Counted from the stretch's first letter, positions 33,249 to 47,394 are shown. The stretch: 64,000 nt of DNA from Nyssa sinensis (GCA_008638375.1 CM018035.1:39546254-39610253), one strand, 5' to 3'. Notes: a model not told the origin generated them from the letters alone. A program made the numbers and translations.

Positions 33249-36032
33249 TCAGACATACTTGTATAAGCGATTTCAGGAGATAAAGCCATCGATTGTTTAC
33301 AGCACGAAGGGCTCCACAGCAGTCGAGGAGTGGCTGTTGGAAATGAACTTCTTTCATATCTTGACATGTATGGAGGTGCAACAAGTGGCTTACGCCTACA
33401 TTTATGTTCAAAGGAGCTGCTCACAAATGGTGGCTATTAGAAGAGGCCAGGGAACTGAATATGGACTGGCAACAATTTACCGAGATCTTTAATGAGAAAT
33501 ACTTTCCTCGGGAAGTAAAAGGGACTGAAGGTCACTGAGTTTCTAGTTTTACAACAAGACGGCATGACAGTGGAAGAATATGAGGCCAAATTTACCGAAC
33601 TAGCCAGATTTTCCCTAATTGTCATCAATACGGAGAACATGAGAGCCCAAAAATTTAAAGGTGGACTGAGATGGGCCATCAAAGACAAATTCAGACCCCA
33701 GCGATTGAAGACCTACAGTGACGTAGTGGAAACTACAAAGATCATAGAACAGAGCGGCGAGGAATTCGCCAAAAGAAAGGTGAATCAAAGGTCGGGAGGC
33801 AATCGGGACAGAAGGCAAGGACCCGCATTTTCTAGGTCCCGGAGCCGGATCACGAAATGCAGGGCCCAGTCAAAGAAGGGTCAACTACAACAACGGAGGC
33901 ACAACTAAATGCCCTAACTGCCTGAAAGTCCACAAAGGGAAATGCCTCAGAAACATCAATGCTTGCGACTACTGCGGCCAGAATGGGCATTTTTTACAAG
34001 AGACTGCCCCTAGAGTAACAGATCTGTGGCTAGCACCGTACTTACCCCATCAGCCTCAATGACCAAATCATAGACCCGCAACAATAATGGGCCTAGGAAT
34101 AATGCAGCAACGTGTAGGAAGGGTTTTATTTATTACACCAAGAGAGGTTCAGGCTACTACATCGGTAGTCGCAGATACCCTTCCAGTCAGTCCACAACCT
34201 GCTCATATGCTATTTGATACTGGCTTTTCACATTCATTTATATCCCCCACATTTTCTGCTAAGCTGAACTTAGAAACTGAACCCTTAGGCTATTTATTGA
34301 CTGTTTCTATTACGTCGGGAGAATCATTATTGAGGAATGTTATATATAGAGCATATGAGATATAGATCATGGGCGCACAATTATTAGTTGATCTAATACC
34401 CTTAGGAATTTGTGGGTGTGATGTAATCCTCGGTATGGACTGGTTGGTTGCAAATCATGCTACCATGGATTGTGTGGCCAAAAGAGTCCTTATACAAAAT
34501 CGAGGATGGCCGAGCATCAATTTTGAAGGGACGGGAGTAGCTTCTCCACCTTATTTCAGTCTCTTCTATCCTAGGCTAGACGTCTGCTTTGCAAGAGATG
34601 TCATGGTTTCTTGTGTAGCGTCCTTCGACACTAGCTTACAACAGCCCACGTTAGATCAGATCCCTATTACCAAAGAATTCTCTGAGGTATTTCTGAAGGG
34701 TCTGCCGGGAATGCTAGAGAAATTGAATGCAACATTGATGTACTACCAGGTACTTCACCCATATCTAAAATGTCATACAGAATGGCACCAGTAGAGCTGA
34801 AAGAATTGAAATTGTAGCTACAAGAACTGCTAGATAAGGGTTTTATATGACCTAGTTCTTCGCCATGCGGTGCCCTAGTATTGTTTGTCAAGAAGAAATA
34901 TAGGATTATAAGATTATGTATTGACTATCGTGAGTTGAATAAAGTCACCATCAAGAACAGATATCCATTACCAAGGGTGGATGATTTGTTTTATTAGTTA
35001 AAAGGGGCACAAGTATTCTTGAAGATCGACTTAAGGTCAGGATACCATCAGTTAAAGGTCAGGCCTTGCTAATAAAGAGAAAACGACATTCAGAACCTGA
35101 TATGGACACTATGACATCCTCGTGATGTCTTTTGCGATGACAAATGCCCCAGCTGCATTCATGGACTTAATGAATAGGGTTTTCTAGCCGTACTTAGATG
35201 ACTTCATGGTTATATTCATCGATGATATCTTGGTTTACTCTAAGAACCAGAAGGAACACGAAGTGCTCTTGAGGAAAGTTCTGAAAAAGCTATGGGAGCA
35301 GAAGATGTATGCTAAGTTGAAGAAGTGTGAATTCTGGCTCCCTAGCATTTCATTTTTGGGACATGTGATTAGGAAAGAGGGGATCTCAGTGGATTCCCAA
35401 AAGATCGAAGCTATTGTTAGTTGGCCCTGGCCGACTAATGTTACGAAAGTTTGCAGCTTCACGGGATTGGCTGGCTATTACAGAAGGTTGGTCAAAGACT
35501 TTTCCAAAATAGCTACACCAATTACCCAACTGACCCGGAAGAATGTTCCATTCGTCTGGACTGAGGAATGAGAAAAAACTTTCAAGAGCTAAAGAACCGT
35601 TTGGTATCAGCTCTAATTTTGACAGTACCAGATGGAACAGAAGGATTTGTGATCTATAGTGATGCCTCATACAAAGGCTTGGGGTGCGCTCTAATGAAAA
35701 AGAAGAGGGTAGTGGTTATGCTTCGTGGCAACTAAGGCTACACGAGAAAAACTACCCGACTCATGATCTCGAGCATGGCAGCCATTGTATTTACACTAAA
35801 GATATGGAGGCATTATCTATATGGAACAACATGTGAGATCTTCATTGATCACAAAAGCCTCAAATACTTGTTCACACAAAAGGAGCTCAATATGCGACAA
35901 CGCCGGTGGTTAGAGTTGATTGAATATTATGAGCTCAACATACAGTACCACTAGGGAAAGATTAACATGGTGACATACAGGACCTTCGGGTCGATTGACA
36001 AGACCTATGGATCATGAGAACATGGTGTAGAC
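33249..36032 (+). pseudogene. gag-pol: Decayed chromovirus interior: gag, protease, RT, RNase H
   Basis: Plus-strand gypsy coding region broken by many stops and frameshifts. Gag fragments from 33249 (KRFQEIKPSIVYSTKGSTAV; NMDWQQFTEIFNEKYFPREV near 33455). Protease near 34205 with MLFDTGFSHSFISP, followed by [15 protein letters not shown] near 34405. RT with [20 protein letters not shown] near 34920 and an intact active site [12 protein letters not shown] at 35206. RNase H with SDAS near 35660, [20 protein letters not shown] near 35855. It stops after RNase H where L9 starts; no integrase follows. Clearly older than the element at 47623-58771. L6 is inserted in its gag, so its 5' part is displaced or outside the window. 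Confidence 0.88.
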
Positions 36033-36319
36033 TGTAACACCCTGACCCAAACTGTAATCAATCGAGCCATGTAAACCCAAGCCGCTAGGGCTTCTTGTTT
36101 TAATCTTGAATAAAATGGATGGTATGGAAACTCAACAGTTTCGAAGGTACAGATACTGCTTGGGCGATGCTCGAGCAAGCTATGAACGAATACCGAAATA
36201 AAAAAATAACAAATAAAATAAATAAAAATAAAATAATTATTATTTATGTATGTATATATAAAGCTATATCTATATACAGTGTAATATATATATGTATATA
36301 TAGTGGGCTGTACATGCAT

Positions 36320-36355
<36 letters not shown>

Positions 36356-38278
36356 CGAGATTAGATAAGGGAGGGGCGTAACTTATAGATCTGGAAGTTT
36401 GATTTCAAACAAAAGAGTGAAGTTGATTAGGATTCAGAATAGAAAGATTAGAGAGAGAGAGAAGAGTGGGCGCTGAACGAAGGGGGGGCGAATGATAAAT
36501 ACCTATACGTGGGTGTTGATAGGAAGTTAGAAAATGAGGATTAAAACAAGGAGAAGAGATTGGGATTGAAGTTCTGAGATTCAGAAGAAGGAACTAGGGT
36601 GATTCAGAAGGAGATACTGCGAGTAGAAACGTAAGAAGTAAGGTAAGCCAAGTGAATTTTGTTCTTAGATTTTTAAGCATCATGGTTAGGTTTTATTGCT
36701 AGGGTCTGAATAAGCATGAAAAATGGGTTAAATAGGAAAAAGGATCAGAGGAAATGATGCAGAACTGAGAGAGAAATATGTATTTACAAGGTTATGTGGG
36801 AAATCAGATTTTTGTATCAGTATGCACGAAACCTTATTTAAATGATGCAAAACTGTTTATACCATGTCTAGATATCATGTAGGGATTATTTAGGCTCAAA
36901 ATAGTTAGAAACTAGGCATGAAATTGAGAGAAACTAGTCGGTCGGAGCTATGGGTTCTTTTTATTTCGTGAGGATCAAGTGATCCAATCTCAAAAATAAG
37001 TGTAGCTATGGAAAGCCCATGAAATTTGGAAGGAAACCACATCAAATTAGGCAGAAAATTGATCGCAAAAAGGGTCACCTGACAGTTGGAGCCCTACCGG
37101 AGCCTCGCTGGATAATCGTGGGGCAAGACGATGAGCAGTGACTAAACAGCACCGTGTTATAATCGATTGGATCAAAACTACATTATTTGGTGTATGGGAT
37201 TGTTTTAAATTAAAATCAGAATTCTGGGTGATTGGTTGGGGGCTTAAGAAATTGAAATCGGATTAAGAATATCTTATTCCTATTCTACCCTAGTCCACAG
37301 TTTGGCTCACAGTATTAAAGAAAAAAAAAAACACGCGGGGGCTACTGCCCCCACGCATCGAACCCAGGATGTGTGACAAGAAGTGATTCTAGCCCTTAAA
37401 GAACGGACCACTGTGCCACTAAGGCACATGTGATCTGTTTTGCCTCGAATAATATATATTAGTTATATTTAATTAATTTAAATAATTATTTAAATTAATA
37501 ATTATTTAAATAATTTCTAATATGCAAATTAGCCAAATAAATAGTGTAAACTTACTATTTTGGACCTTCTAGATTCAATCGTGAGGTCTGTTTTACGAGA
37601 CGAAGTCCCAAAAAATAAAATACCTATAGAAATGCCAAAATTACCAAAATGCCCCTAAGTCAAATGTGAATCAAACGGACTCCGATTGAATTAAATAAAT
37701 AGTGAATTTTTATTATTTCAAACCCTCTGGACTCAATGATGAAGTCCAAATTGTGAAAATAGAACCCAAAGAATAGAGACACGTAAATGACCATTTTACC
37801 CTTTCGGTATAGAAGTCCAAATGGAAAACCGTGAAAAGCCTAAATTAGCAAAAGAGATATTTTTAATAATGAGGCATAAAATTTGATAAATGACATTAAA
37901 ACTGAGATGTGTTTATTGATGGATAGGTAAGGCAAAGGGAAAAGAGAAAGATACGGAATACTAAAGTAGATCGTACGAATTTAAGGTAAGTAAACTCCTA
38001 TCTCTTATATGTAGTTTTCCAAGCCACATTCTTTCTATTACTGCCAAAATTTTGTACTCATGTACGTACCCACTACTATTGTCCCACCATCGATATTGTC
38101 CTATCTCGTGGATGCTTATTGATTAATATCTCCTTGTTGCTATGTTGTACTGTGCCTTGAAAGGCCTATTGATGGATGTTATTGCATGTTATTCCATACC
38201 TTATGCACTTCTTATAAAATCATGATTTATTGTGAATGCCAGATTTATGCTCAGTCACAATATCTATCCGATGCTTTC
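36033..38278 (+). mobile_element. L9: plus-strand LTR, cut at 38278 by L10
   Basis: Starts TGTAACACCCTGACCC; the preceding tagac is the presumed target site. Contains TA repeats (36321-36350), a tRNA-like module (37320-37432, antisense), the shared block (37540-37870) and a conserved donor AAG|GTAAGTAAA at 37986. It breaks off at ctttc (38274-38278) where L10 begins; the remainder would lie beyond the window. Confidence 0.75.
37319..37432 (-). other. tRNA-like module in L9, antisense to the LTR
   Basis: Minus strand: A-box-like tagtggcacagtggt (37428-37414), B-box-like ggttcgatgc (37364-37355), then a strong GC hairpin (37334-37355, loop agta) running straight into T12. It is the clearest hairpin-plus-T-run copy. 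Confidence 0.58.
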
Positions 38279-41200
38279 TGTCATGACCCAGAACCCCACC
38301 TTGTGCGGATCCTGAATCGCGACTCGCCCGCTTCTTTTGGCCAGTGGCCCGGCAGGCAGACTGCATGTGAGCAACGACGCCGGACGGCGGTGCGGTACGA
38401 CCAGGATTGACAATTGTGGAAGTGTGAAAATAACTTTTTCTTTTACAACTCGCACGCCTGTCCGGTACCGTCGCTTCTTTTTCTTCTTCAGAGTGGTAAA
38501 CAAATATTATACATTCAGAGCATACTAAAAATTTAAAGTTATACATATTTCATATTCGTCTGCCCCTTGGGGCTTAAATACATATTTGTCCAAACTTACT
38601 ACAAGATTTGACCAACTATAGGCCCTAGTACCTCGAAAATCCTTGTTCAAAATGGAGCTACCAATCACTAATCCTCAAATTAGGCAAGGCTCCCATCCGT
38701 TATCACCACCTGAAAAATGTTAGGATAATGGGATGAGCTTCAACAAGCCCAGTGAGTAATTCCAGTACCTTGTCATAGGTTTTCAACTAGTAGTGAGTTA
38801 ATTATAAGAAAAAGCTTGTATAAACATACACTACCAATTGTACATATACTTTAGATACAAAATACAAGATTCTTCAAAAAGATAGCGTGAAGCATACAAG
38901 GCATTCAAGCTAGGCATGTATTTCAATAGTCGTAGAATACAAGAATCTTCAAATCATGTAGCATGATGCATTTTTAAAGCATTTAATATGCAATAGAATT
39001 TATAAACATGTGCAGGATGGCCATTTGAAAGCCAAGGAAATAATTTGAAATGCTTTCCATGAAAATAGGAGGATGCAAATTTCTTCTTTTTTCAAAACTT
39101 CATAACAAAGGGTTATATAAAAACCTATTTCAGGTAAATGGGGGTTTAAAAACCTGCTACCATTTCTGAAAGTATTTCATCTTTCATGTTTCCAACGGTG
39201 GAAATCTGTTTCGAACCAAATTCCAGTGTCTAACTTCCCGTGGAGATATCTCATGCTTGGGTGATCAGATCTTGCTACCAGGCATTCTTCATGTCAATTG
39301 AGTTCCGAAGGAACCCAATATTAATTTTAGTGCTTATGCACTATTATCTTTCAAAACTTTTTGATTCTTCAATGATGCTTTTCGAAGAGCATTGGAAACA
39401 TGGTTTCTTCAAACATGTGATTTTCACTAGCATTAAAAACATGACTTTTTAAGAAAAGTTTTTTTATGAGCATCTAAAACCATGGCTTCTTCAAGAAATG
39501 CTTTTGATGAACATTTAAAAACATGGCTTCAATAAAAAGAATGAATTTTCATGAGTATTCAAAACATGGACAATTTAATAGAGTTTTTAAATACTTGAAG
39601 GACAATACTTGAAACATTTAGTACATGAGCTTTAGGAATTTAAATCATGATGTACAGGAATTTATTAAAGCATAGATAGAATAAAAGAATTTATTTTATG
39701 AGGCATTTAATAAAATTTACATGGGCATGCAGAAAATAAACGTATCATCTGTCAGAAATATCAAGTAGTAAATTTGCACGCCATGTTAGAATTTATAAGT
39801 AAAACGACGGTGCATTGAAATATAAAGCATATAAATACAAGAATTTGAAATTAGAAATACCGCAGATATTTTCATAAAAACACTTCAGAATATTTGAACT
39901 TCAAATTACTTCAGAATCCATGGAGAGTAAAACCTCCACTTCAAAGTACAAGATTACTCACCTTGTTCCCCCGGGTTAGTGCTACTGGTGGGCTTTCCCT
40001 TTTCCTTTGTAGCTCCTAAGAAAATCAAATTCACCAAGACTTCAATTAAGTCCTCATTAACTTCAAATCATTTCTAAATTGATGCTCTTCATTTAATTTT
40101 AGACCGGTTGTATCCTAATTTCCTAGTATTGGTCTTGCCGGTCTACTCGTGGTAATTTAATAATTTTTTTTTGTGTGAATTATTTTTTAGTACATATTTT
40201 GGTATTATGAACCTCACCGTTGGGTCTGGAATGTCGAAGAAAGTCAATTTAGACCCTCTTGGCTTTTTATTAGGCTTCGGGCATATTATCTGTAATTTGG
40301 TAATTTTACACTTTTACATATCTTAATTTTTTAGAATCCCGTCTCGTGAAATGGACCCCGCCATTAGTTCCAGAATGTCCAAAATAATAGATTTATACTA
40401 TTCTTTTAATTTATTTGAGCATCGGGGTTTATTACAATAATTAAATCAATTTAACTTATTAAATTAATTTAATTTGTTAAATTATCTATATATATTAATT
40501 GCGCTAACTTAATGTCACGTGTGCCATGGTGGCACAGTGACAGCATGTGAGGAGCTTGGGTCTTGGCATGTGAGGGTCACGGTTTCGAACCCCAAGGTCG
40601 GTTACCCCTTAATTTTTTTTTTTTTTTTTTTTTTTCTGATTTTCCCAAAGCCAAACAATGAACAGGGGATTAAAACCATGATAGGTTATCTTATTCCATT
40701 AGTGGATATCAAATCAAGACCCTGCCCTTGTAACCAAACAGACCAAATGGAGTTTTAATTTTAAAACACAACATTCAAAACGATGCCGTCCAACTTATGA
40801 AATTTGTGCGACGGGCGGGTCCCGTCCCGACCAGACCCGACCCACCCCAAGGTCTAATCCAACAGGCTGAACATGACCCGTCTTCCCCCACGATTTTTCG
40901 GCCACTGTTCCGTCTTTTTCTCCGTCACTGTCGTCGGAAACTGCAAGTTTTCTTCTTGATTTTCTTATGATTTTCATATATGATTTTTCTATATTTTTAC
41001 ACAGATTTACTCCTAAGACCTTCAACAATCATTTGGAATTATTTTGGACCTCAAACAGCCCCATTTTCGCCACTCAATCAATTTTTTGGCCACTTGAAAT
41101 TTTTCCATTTTCGTGGATGTTCTCCTATTGTTTACACATAAATTAATCATATAACTCCATTACACCTATCATAAACCAGTTCTACATCATTTAGATTGAA

Positions 41201-42177
41201 AATTCCACATAAAATGACAATATTTGAAAATTACACTGTGAATCTTCCATTATTTCAGGTTTAATGGTCATGGGGTGTCCTAAGCTCCAAACTTCCAAGT
41301 TTGTTTTCCATTGTTTTCCCCTAAACTCACACTACACATGCATGCACAAAAAAAAACCTAAACAGCTTGTAAGATATATTTAGAGAGAGAAAATTTTTTG
41401 GGTTTGTGGTATTTTACCCCAACAATGACTCTCCTCTCCTTCTTCTTGCTCGGTTTGATTGGTGATTTCCTTCAGACCAAGGCAGCCCTGCATGCATTTT
41501 TTTTGCTCTCCTCCTCCTTCTTCTTCTTCCTTTTTCACTCACTCTCTCTCTCTAACTCACACTCTCTCTCTCTCTCTACTTTCTCTCTCCACATCAGACC
41601 TGCTCTCACGCTCTATCCCAAATCTGATGTTCTGAATTCCATTTGCACACATACAACACATAAATAGTCCTATTTTTTTATATTTTGTTTTAGTTGCATG
41701 AATGGCCATTGGCCAATTTGGGAGGTGGGGCTTTATTTTAATCTGTATATATACATATAAGTTGTATAACTAAGCACAAAAGTGTTGGCAGCCCACTTGG
41801 TTATTTTTTGGGTGTTTAAATCTTGGTCTCACTTGGTCAAGGGTTCAAAACCCGTTGGCCTCAATTTGGGCTTATTTTTCCCCATTTTATGCTTATTCCT
41901 TGCTTGACTGGCACAATTTACCGTTTTAGCTATTTCCTTAATATTTTCTTTTCTATCGCTCTTTTTACGAAACGACATTCTCTGGTCCTTTCCTATTTCG
42001 GTTAGCTTCGATGTCAACGACCTCGCGTTAGTTTTTATTTCTTTGTGTTTTTTGTAGTTAACAAATTCGAGTTTTTATAATATTAAAATAAGGCTAAAAT
42101 GACTAATTTAATGTATCAAATTTCGAAAAGAACATTATTACTCTAATTAACCGGGAAGCTAAGTTCGGGGTGTTACA
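38279..42177 (-). mobile_element. L10: minus-strand 3' LTR, 3,899 bp
   Basis: On the minus strand it starts TGTAACACCCCGAAC (42177) and ends ..gggttctgggtcatgaca (38279). A polypurine tract adjoins the start, so this is a 3' LTR whose element continues to the right and is cut by L11. Contains the shared block (40190-40400), a donor (G at 39961), hairpins 39297-39343, an acceptor at 38711-38710, a GC hairpin (38562-38573), a G/C-rich tract (40801-40850) and tRNA-like modules (40513-40640, 41815-41880). Degenerate ~58-bp repeats with aacatgg lie at 39365-39570. Confidence 0.85.
40527..40640 (+). other. tRNA-like module in L10, antisense to the LTR
   Basis: A-box-like tggtggcacagtgac, B-box-like ggtttcgaacccc (one extra T, 40581-40593), then an aagg..cctt stem and a 24-base T-run at 40613-40636. 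Confidence 0.52.
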
Positions 42178-42291
42178 TCCTCCCCTCATTTAAAAGAGTT
42201 TTGTCCTCAAAACTTAAGGGCTCTCGGTCGTTATATGACTCTGTCCTTTTTCTTCTTCATTATTTGTATCTAGTTTTTCATGTGTCTTAAC
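42178..42291 (-). mobile_element. Polypurine tract and 3' leader of the L10 element
   Basis: Minus strand reads ..gaggacaaaactcttttaaa then tgaggggagga next to the LTR: a typical chromovirus 3' untranslated end and polypurine tract. It stops after ~114 bp where L11 starts. Confidence 0.75.
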
Positions 42292-42935
42292 TACAATACC
42301 CTGATCTAGGTTAGCACGTAAACCAAGGTAGACCGGGTCAAGTAATGTACTATCAGTTGTAAACCGAGCTGTTTAAGCTCTATATTATTATATCATATGT
42401 ACTGTATGGTTTTAGAATATGAATAATGTCAGTTATACAGTCAGTACCGGACAATGCCCAAGCAATCCAGAACAGAGCATCGTAATGTGTGCATGTACTC
42501 TAATGCATGCATGCATATGTACGTATATATGTATAGGCCACAAAAAATGAGTGTACGTATACGTGTTTAAAAACTAGTATATATGTGTGTATATTTGAGT
42601 ATATATATATATATATATAAAATATATGTATATGTATACATAGTATAGTATATATACATATATACAGGTATTAGTATATAAGGAATAAAAGGAAAGAAAA
42701 GAAAAGAAAAAAAATGAAAGAAGCAGCATGCCAAGAGTATGCATGCAAGTGGTGTGTGTTGTATGTGTCGGTAATGTGTGTGTGTTGAAGTGTGTGTTAT
42801 GTATATTTTATTATATATATATATATATATAAATATCTTGTTATAAAGGGAAAGAAAATAGAAAAAGAAAAGGAAAGAAAAAGGAAGTCAAGGAAGGCTG
42901 CATTAAGTGGGAGGGAGATAGAGAGAGAAAGAGGG

Positions 42936-42966
<31 letters not shown>

Positions 42967-43966
42967 AAGGTGGTTGGGTTTAGCTATATATGTACGTGTG
43001 TGATTAGATAGGAAATTAGAAAAGAAAAGGTCAAGTGGGAAAAGCTGTGGAGTAGAGAGAAAGTTCAAAAATTGAACCAAGAAAGAATAAGAAGAAGAGG
43101 AAGGAAACTGTACCAAGAAACCAGAAAAATAGGTATGTCACGTAAAGTTCTGTTTTAATTTTTAAAGCATGAAGGGTTTGCTTGATGATATGGTCTGATA
43201 GAGTATGAAAAATGGTAGAAATTACGAGTTGAATTAATAAAAATGGTCAAGAATTGAGTTAGAAATCAGCAGTTGCAGGTCAAAGGAGAAAGAAATTATC
43301 TATGTAAATTTATGTTCAAACCTTGGATTCAACCATGAGGAACTGATTTCAGTGGTGCAGAAACAAATTAGGGTTTTAGTTAGATTAAAACAGTGCAAGA
43401 AAAGCTTCAAAAATGGAAACTTTCAGTTGGCCAGAGCCACGGTTCTTGGCCATTTCGTGGAGTTCTGGTGAATGAAATGAAAAAAAAAACATAGAAATGG
43501 AATCACCATGAAAAACTAAAGAAAAATACGTTTAAAAAGAGTCAAAAAACCATCAGAAAATACTCACCGTCGTCAGAGATGGTGACGGAGGCACACCGGA
43601 ACCCTACTGGAATATCGGGGGAGATAGTGAATAGGGCCAGGTGATGCGATGTCGTTTGAGGCTTGTGTAACCTGATACTGCGTCGTTTAGTTAAACAATT
43701 TTAATTTAAAAGTAGAATATGGTCTGTTTGGTTAATAATTTAAGAAATTAAATTGGGATTAGATTTGGGGAATGGGATATCCTATTCCGGTTTAAGGCTT
43801 TTAGCCACTGTTTGGTTCTAGGAAAATCACAAAAAAAATGCTCAGGGGTGCAGCCCTTGCGAATCGAACGTAAGACCTTAAGGAAAGAACCCTAAACCTA
43901 ACCCACTTGGAACAGGCAAGCCCATGGGATCAATTGCACCGAAATTAATATATATTATATAATTAT
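42292..43966 (+). mobile_element. L11 part 1: plus-strand LTR
   Basis: Begins tacaataccctgatc (LTR start with TG changed to TA). TA repeats, a GA-rich tract (42900-42965) and a tRNA-like module with hairpin and A-run at 43831-43880 (antisense). Interrupted at 43966 by L12. It resumes at 47400. Confidence 0.72.
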
Positions 43967-46900
43967 TGTAATATCCTAACCCGGGATACGGCACGTGTAC
44001 CGAGGTAAGTCGGTCAAATAGTGTAACTCGAACTGTTAAAATGTGTATATCATGGTATTTCATGGAAATGAATGACTGAAAACTGTAAATGATTGAAATG
44101 TATAACCAGTGCCGGGCAACACCTGAGCACCCAAGGACATTGCATCGTAATGCGTGCACGCACGCATTTCCATGCACGACCATATTTCGCATACATGTAG
44201 TATGTTTAAAATCAATGTATGCATGCACTGTTATAAATGGATATATATGCACGTATATGGATATACTCTCACGTATAAGATATGTATTTTATATGTATAA
44301 ATAAATACATATAGTATAATGTATAGTGTGTATATATATGTATACGTATACAAGATACATGTATATATATATATATATCTAAATGGAAATATCAAGGAAA
44401 ATGAAAAGGTAAAAGAGAAGGGGGCTGCATGTGCACCATGACTTGTGTATACATCACTGTGTGTGTGTGTGTGTGTGTGCTCGAGTGTGTGGGAAACAAC
44501 ACCAAGGCAACCGACCTTGGTGTAAGAATATCTTGTATATATATATGTATACATATATATATAGGTTGGTACGTGGATGGAGGAGGTTTAAGGGACGGTT
44601 CTCTGCAGTCAAGATTGACTGCAAGAGAGAGAGAATAGAGGAGAGAGAGAAGTCGGTTGCTTTTTCTTTAAAACCAAAACATGCAAAGCATGTTTGTTCT
44701 TTTACGAAAGAAACCGAAAGAAGAGAAACTGAGACTGAGAAGAACATTGTCAAGGAACTCAGGAGTAGAAACAGAAGAGTTTGGAGGGTCACAGTGAGCA
44801 AAAACTAAAAACCCAGGTTAGTGATTTGAGTTCTGTTTTTATGATTTAGAGCATGAAACTTATATCTATCTATAAGGTAAAAATCAGCATGAGATCTACG
44901 TTATTTTGCAAAAAGAACGAGTTTAAAAGATTAAGAAATGACATAGAAATGGTAAGTTGCAGGTCTCGGTTACACTATGATTTTATGCTTAAAAGCTTGG
45001 TCTAAGTTTATAGAAATAAACCCTAATGGTGCAGAAAACATTTAGGATGAAATTTGAGTGGAAACCGTGACCTATGGGTCACAAAAACTGAAATGAAACT
45101 CTGACCGGAAAATCGGCCGGAGATGGTCAAACCCATATTCGTGAAGATCAAGAAGGTCTTGATCAAAACGGAGAATGGATTCATGATCCCCATGTGGTAG
45201 GGAGTAAAACGACATTGAAAATACTTAAGAAAAATGAACTGGAACAATCACCGACGTCGGAAGGGACGCCGGAACCCTACTGATCCTCTACCGGATTATC
45301 GGGGAAGAAGGAGTTATATGAGTGACTGAAACGACGAAGTGTTGGGGTTGGGTGTCTCGATACTGCGTCGTTTGGATAGGAGTATTCTGAATTTAAAATG
45401 AAATCAGGACTGTTTGGTTACGAGTTTCAGAAATTGAATTGGGAATTAAACTGTCTAGGGACACGCTATTCCGATTTAGAACCACTGATCGCCGTTTGGT
45501 TTCCAAACCTGAAGAAAAAAAAAATAAGGGGACCGCAGTCCCCGTGAATGGAACACCAGACCTTAAAGGGTGGGCTAAGCCCAAACGACTCGGACACAGG
45601 CATGCCTATGCTCTAGTTCGCACAGGCATGCCTGGCTCTGGTTCCCTCCAAAAAAAAAGGGACGTTGTCCTTGGGATTTGAACTTGTGATGTTTTTGGAG
45701 GGAAGGTGGCACACGTCCAATGTGCCACCAGTACGCACCCGTCCATTTGGTGCAATAATAATGTATATATATTATACTTAATAATATAATTTAATTAATT
45801 AGATTAATTAAATTAAATAAATGGAAAATGACCTGATGTCCGATTGAGACAAGTCATTAGTGCATTTTGACTTTCTCAGACCTACTGAGACCAATGGTGG
45901 GGTCCGTTTTGTGAGACGGGACCCTAAAAAATTAAAGATCCGTAGGAACACTGAAAATTACCAAAATACCCTGAGTCAAAGAGCAGTCAAACGAACTCAG
46001 ACTGAAATGAAAGAATAGTGAATTTTTACTATTTCAAGCATTCCAGACTCAATGGTAAGGTCTAAATTAGTGTTAGAGATATTTATGATATCAAGGCATA
46101 AAATTTGTTGAATAGCATTAATTCTAAGATGGATCTATTGATATATAGGGGACTCGACAAGAAAGGGCAAACTCACGGGATACCGATTTAAGAACGCACA
46201 TTTAGAGGTAAGTGGATCACTCTCTCTTACATGTGGTGTTTCTACAAGCCAAGTTTATTCTTTTATTGCCAAACTCGTACTCTTGAATGTGTTGATATCC
46301 TTGTGTTCCACAATTCGATATTTTCTATCTTGTGGACATTTGATTGACTGATGTATCATTGTTATCATGTTACACTGTGCCTTGAAAGGCCTACTGTTGT
46401 ATCCTTATTGAATGAATGATATTCCATTTTTATATTCTGTGGAATTACTTATGATCATGATATGTTTATGAACAAGGGAGTTGTGCTCAGTCACAACACC
46501 CATCTGATGCTATCTGATTGACTGGGACCTACGGGTCAAGTCCGTGAACGGACAAATGGCAATTCACTGGAATTCACTGGGGGGTATGCCAGGCCCCAAA
46601 AGATCGAGGGTCTGCTGAACCCTGACATAGAATGACAGCATCTCTTATGACTAATAGAACTTGATTGTTGAATGACATCATCCCTTATGATTCTTCGAGT
46701 CTCGAGGGACTTGTATTATTGATTTGATTGTGATCGGTTCATTGTGGCAATACTTCATTGTTGTTATGTTATCATTGAAATTCTTCATATTGATATTACA
46801 CCCAATACTTCTGATTGTGTATTGTGATTACTGTTCATTGGCCCTCGTGGCAATTGTTTCCATTGGCCCTCGTGGCAATTGTTTTCATTGGCTATCACAA

Positions 46901-47394
46901 CATCTTATTCTCATGATTGGCTGTCATGTCCTCATATGAATTCGTATTCTTTATTAATCATCGATACCAGTGTTGGAGATCTGCATTTACTTACTGAGCT
47001 TTGTAGCTCATTCCACCCCACTTACCCCCCATTTCAGGTAATGACGCTGCGAGACCCCAGTAGGAGTCTGAGAGCGTAGGGGGACATTTTGAAGTACTGT
47101 ACTAGTCTATATTAGTTCTCCCATGTATTCACCACCCCCGGGTGCTGGTTACGTTTAGTTCTCATTTTATCTTATGTAGAACTATGTTATGTATTTAATA
47201 GACTTCCGCTATTTAAATTATTAAAAGACTTCCACTAGAATACTGTAATTGATAAAGACTTCCGCTGTTCATTGTTTAAAATTTTTAGTACATTACATAT
47301 TAGTACTATGATACAGGAATGGAAAAAGTAGGGACGGCCTTTGGGTCGGCCCCGCGACACGAGATCCGCATAGGGTGGATTTTGGGTCGTGACA
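43967..47394 (+). mobile_element. L12: plus-strand solo LTR, 3,428 bp, TSD ATTAT
   Basis: TGTAATATCCTAACCC.. to ..gattttgggtcgtgaca; perfect ATTAT at 43962-43966 and 47395-47399. Contains two tRNA-like modules (antisense, 45510-45590 and 45650-45745), the shared block (45870-46100), a donor AGAG|GTAAGT at 46208, an acceptor cccatttcag ending 47037, a hairpin GACCTACGGGTC (46529-46540) and the terminus. No coding evidence. Confidence 0.94.
45510..45745 (-). other. Two tRNA-like modules in L12, antisense to the LTR
   Basis: Module a: hairpin GGGGAC-CGCA-GTCCCC (45528-45543) next to an A-run (T-run on the minus strand). Module b: B-box-like caagttcaaatccc, stem ggac/gtcc (45660-45670) and T9, with A-box-like tggtggcacattgg upstream on the minus strand (~45730). 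Confidence 0.45.
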
